From: Promethearchaeia archaeon
GTDB lineage: Archaea; Asgardarchaeota; Lokiarchaeia; Sigyniarchaeales; SOKP01
Direction: 5' to 3'
DNA length: 8,118 bases
Assembly: GCA_029856445.1 (NCBI GenBank)
Contig: JAHQWY010000165.1
Coordinates: forward strand, 1-8,118
Under the pieces are notes generated by a model. That model was given only the letters and a program-made list of their open reading frames with translations. It was not told the DNA's origin and did no database searches. Below, in pieces: positions 5,884-8,118 of the stretch (its first letter is position 1; each line of letters opens with the position of its first letter). The translations under genes and the position numbers were made by a program.

Positions 5884-5890
5884 AAATTAT

Positions 5891-7771
5891 ATGCCTGAGT
5901 TACTCCTTGAGAGATTAGATAAAGGTTACCAGCTAATTTATGAAGGAAGGATCGAAGAAGCTTCTCGATTAGTTGAAGATTTAGAAAAAACAAAAGATCT
6001 AACTCAAGAAGAAAAGCTCAACTGTCAACTCCTTAAGGCAGAAATTTGTTCAGAGATGGGAAAAAAAGAAGAACAATTCAAGATAGCAGAACAAGTATTC
6101 CGAGAAGGCAAGAAAATAGGAAATATACTAATAATATCTAGAGCATTACGACTTAAATGGAGTTCACTCACTAACCCTGCAATATCGCTTGAAGAAGGGA
6201 ATTTTTTATACCATGATAAAGTTGAGGTTGAACATTTACTTAAGTCTGTAAAAAAAACATCTTCTTCTGAGATTGAGCAGAGTAAATCATTTTTAAATTT
6301 CATGAAAGGGACTAGGTTTCAATTTGAAGGCAAACTTAACTTTGCTTTAGACCATTTCAAAAAAAGCTTAGAGTCTTTTAAACGAGTTGATAATTTCATA
6401 GGTATATCACTTGAACCTGCAATTATTCATAAATTTGGATCTATTTATTTATTGAAAGGTGAATTAGACTTAGCATTAGAATATTTCAATAGAAGTTTGA
6501 CACTTACCGAAGAAAGTAATCTTGAGAGCATGAAATTTTGGAATATATCTTCAAAAAATCACATCGGTGAGATTTTCTTTCAAAAAGGAGATTTGGATAA
6601 TGCAATCAAATATTATAAAAGAAGTTTAGCCGTTGCGGCACAAATGAATGCTCCAGCCTTTCATATACCAGTATATTATAACTTAATTAAGGCTTTATTA
6701 GGTAAAAGATCTATAGAAGAAGCCAAACAATGTTTAGAACAAATTTCTCAAATAATAGGGAAATTTAAAAATCCCATTGACATCTATTGTTATAAATTAT
6801 CGGAAGCTTTAATCTTAAAATCAAGTGTACATATCCGAGATCAAGCTGAAGCAGAAAAAATTCTAAAAGAGCTTATAAAAGAACATGATACATTAGTAAA
6901 ATCGGTGATCCAAGACACAATTTGGATCCCCGTGAGTACGTTAATCGAAGCAATAATACAACTATGTGAATTGTATCTGAAAGAATTAGAAATGACAAAA
7001 GGGATAGAAATCATAGAGGAGATACAACCGTTAGTGGAGAGATTATTAAATGAGTCAAAACGGATAAACTCTTATATATTGCAAGCTCAAATCTATCTTC
7101 TGCAAGGAAAACTCTCTTTACTTCAAATGAACATAGGAGATGCAAGGCAACATCTTACTCAAGCTCAATATACTGCAGAAGAACATGGATTAGAATTGTT
7201 GGCTCAACAGATCTCAAGTGAGCATGACAAACTTTTAGAGATGGTTGAGGGGTTGCAATCGTTCGAAAGAAAAAAGATAACAGTCGCTGATCGCTTGAAT
7301 TTAGTATCATTAGATGTGATTTTAGACCAGATGCAAGGGAAACGAGCTCTAGATCCACCTGAATTGGTTGAAGAGGAACCAATTTTACTTCTAATTATAG
7401 GACAAGATGGAGTTTCATATTTTAATCATTCATTTGTAGAGAATTGGGATTTTGATGACCTTTTCAGTTCTTTTATGTCAGCTTTTAATAAATTCAGCTC
7501 TGAGATCTTCTCTAAATCTATTGATCGTATTAGAATCGATGAGAATGTAATCCTTATTAAGTCAGTTGAGTCATTTCTAGTTTGTTATGTCATTAAGGGA
7601 CAATCTTATCCAGCTCTACAGAAGTTAACTCGCTTCTCAGATGCGATCAAGTGGAATACGGAAATTTCAGAAGCCTTAAATAGATCCATGAAAACTGGGC
7701 AAATGTTAGAATTAAACAATCCACCTTCTTTAGGGGAAGTAGTAAACGAAATCTTCATTAATAAAAGATAG
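5891..7771 (+). CDS. TPR-repeat protein with C-terminal longin/roadblock-like domain
   Basis: The 626-residue protein is a helical repeat solenoid over about residues 1-450. The clearest TPR units are at about 134-166 (KGTRFQFEGKLNFALDHFKK), 177-210 (GSIYLLKGELDLALEYFNRS) and 220-250 (GEIFFQKGDLDNAIKYYKRS), with degenerate helices before and after (for example 392-432). Residues about 496-600 form a separate alpha/beta domain. Two strands (PILLLIIGQDGVSYF) come first, then a long helix (DDLFSSFMSAFNKFSSEIF, 522-540), a strand pair (RIRIDENVILIKS, then FLVCYVIKG) and a final helical region. That order resembles longin/roadblock/profilin-like folds that act as GTPase-associated scaffolds. No signal peptide or membrane segment is visible. 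The TPR part is expected to bind other proteins; partners are unknown. The start has GAGG seven bases upstream. It is divergent from hepT and 66 bp ahead of a co-directional membrane-protein gene. TPR identity is firm; the C-terminal fold is inferred. Confidence 0.88.
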   Translation: MPELLLERLDKGYQLIYEGRIEEASRLVEDLEKTKDLTQEEKLNCQLLKAEICSEMGKKEEQFKIAEQVFREGKKIGNILIISRALRLKWSSLTNPAISLEEGNFLYHDKVEVEHLLKSVKKTSSSEIEQSKSFLNFMKGTRFQFEGKLNFALDHFKKSLESFKRVDNFIGISLEPAIIHKFGSIYLLKGELDLALEYFNRSLTLTEESNLESMKFWNISSKNHIGEIFFQKGDLDNAIKYYKRSLAVAAQMNAPAFHIPVYYNLIKALLGKRSIEEAKQCLEQISQIIGKFKNPIDIYCYKLSEALILKSSVHIRDQAEAEKILKELIKEHDTLVKSVIQDTIWIPVSTLIEAIIQLCELYLKELEMTKGIEIIEEIQPLVERLLNESKRINSYILQAQIYLLQGKLSLLQMNIGDARQHLTQAQYTAEEHGLELLAQQISSEHDKLLEMVEGLQSFERKKITVADRLNLVSLDVILDQMQGKRALDPPELVEEEPILLLIIGQDGVSYFNHSFVENWDFDDLFSSFMSAFNKFSSEIFSKSIDRIRIDENVILIKSVESFLVCYVIKGQSYPALQKLTRFSDAIKWNTEISEALNRSMKTGQMLELNNPPSLGEVVNEIFINKR

Positions 7772-7837
7772 AGATAAACCTTATATTATTCAAATTATAA
7801 TTAATCGCAAAATACTTTTCGTTTTAAGAGAAATAAT

Positions 7838-8118
7838 ATGATAGCAATACAGTCAATGTTTATAATCATTGGTTATTCTGTGTTAATTCTTTTTCTCTAC
7901 CTTGTGATTGCTTTTATAGTTGGAACAGTGAAAAAAAATAATGGATTGATGGATGTTTTCTATGGTCCTGGATATTTCGTTATAGCATTATCTAGCCTTA
8001 TTCTATACTTCATCGCAAATAATGAAATAAACATTCGCCAAATTATCGTGACATTGCTGGTCTTCATATGGGCATTAAGATTGGCAACATACGTTTATAT
8101 TCGAAATCGAGGAAAACC
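7838..8118 (+). CDS. DUF1295 / steroid 5-alpha-reductase-like membrane protein (N-terminal part)
   Basis: The frame is open from the ATG at 7838 to the right edge (93 codons plus two bases), so only the N-terminus is present. Hydrophobic spans at about residues 7-30, 45-60 and 68-86 indicate an integral membrane protein. The loop after the first span, KKNNGLMDVFYGPGYF (32-47), and the later IWALRLATYVYIRNRGK (77-93) match DUF1295 proteins, which typically have a (G)xxDVxWGxGF-type motif and WxxRLxxYxxxRxxGK before an ED.RY motif that here would lie beyond the edge. The family is related to steroid 5-alpha reductases and isoprenylcysteine methyltransferases, so an NAD(P)H-dependent lipid or isoprenoid reduction is possible but unproven. 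GAG seven bases before the ATG is a modest Shine-Dalgarno site. Met7 is an alternative start. It may be read through from the TPR gene 66 bp upstream. Confidence 0.85.
   Translation, partial: MIAIQSMFIIIGYSVLILFLYLVIAFIVGTVKKNNGLMDVFYGPGYFVIALSSLILYFIANNEINIRQIIVTLLVFIWALRLATYVYIRNRGK

Larger units (their letters stand above)
5665..5890. promoter_or_regulatory. 226-bp divergent promoter region between hepT and the TPR gene
   Basis: This spacer must drive the toxin-antitoxin pair leftwards and the TPR gene rightwards. A tandem 9-base repeat, TTGAATTTA then TTGAATTTT, lies at 5693-5710, 29-46 bases upstream of the hepT ATG, where an operator would be expected. An ATATATT box at 5671-5677 is too close to the ATG to be a normal TATA box. 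The right copy of the flanking repeat is at 5784-5811. TTCATGAA at 5841-5848 is a short palindrome. No small gene was found. Confidence 0.4.

Noticed and set aside
6025..6303. 92-residue minus-strand frame
   Set aside because: Antisense to the TPR gene N-terminal part; composition is what reverse-read Lys/Glu codons produce.
7155..7382. 75-residue minus-strand frame
   Set aside because: Antisense to the TPR gene with no support of its own.
1..8118. CRISPR array or tRNA/rRNA genes
   Set aside because: No regularly spaced identical repeats and no tRNA cloverleaf or rRNA core segments were seen.

Overview
The window is AT-rich, with archaeal-type gene starts: some genes carry Shine-Dalgarno (SD) motifs such as GAGGT or GAGGA, others have a TATA-like box about 25-30 bases upstream of the start codon and no SD. 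Several proteins resemble kinds common in Asgard archaea (Promethearchaeota, Lokiarchaeia-like): a TPR protein ending in a longin/roadblock-like alpha/beta domain, a short squalene-cyclase-repeat protein, and a class II ribonucleotide reductase with an ATP-cone. This assignment is inference from protein style and base composition; no rRNA or other marker gene is present.

Layout. 2-751 (-): N-terminal 250 residues of a protein with a Lys/Pro-rich tail, possibly ending in a tubby/LURP-one-like fold; it runs off the left edge. 924-1736 (-): 270-residue alpha/alpha-toroid protein with three prenyltransferase/squalene-cyclase repeats, GTG start. 1865-2155 (+): 96-residue orphan. 2180-4441 (-): adenosylcobalamin-dependent ribonucleotide reductase (nrdJ), convergent with the orphan and sharing with it a 9-bp inverted repeat that overlaps both stop codons. 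4442-4846: 405 bp without a gene, holding the nrdJ upstream region and small palindromes. 4847-5664 (-): HEPN-MNT (HepT-MntA) toxin-antitoxin pair, overlapping by 22 bp, with intact motifs in both partners. 5891-7771 (+): 626-residue TPR protein. 7838-8118 (+): start of a DUF1295 / steroid 5-alpha-reductase-like membrane protein, cut by the right edge.

How the genes work together. Only the HEPN-MNT pair is a clear functional unit: the MNT nucleotidyltransferase is expected to adenylylate the Tyr of the RX4HXY motif of the HEPN RNase and so silence it. nrdJ is a housekeeping enzyme that makes deoxynucleotides with vitamin B12. The TPR gene and the DUF1295 gene are co-directional with a 66-bp gap and may or may not be co-transcribed. 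Nothing links the remaining genes beyond adjacency.

The best leads for something less described are the TPR plus C-terminal alpha/beta-domain protein, the short cyclase-like toroid with no visible catalytic acid motif, the similar AT-rich segments that bracket the toxin-antitoxin pair, and the ATP-cone nrdJ whose cysteine spacing lies between those of the known monomeric and dimeric class II enzymes.
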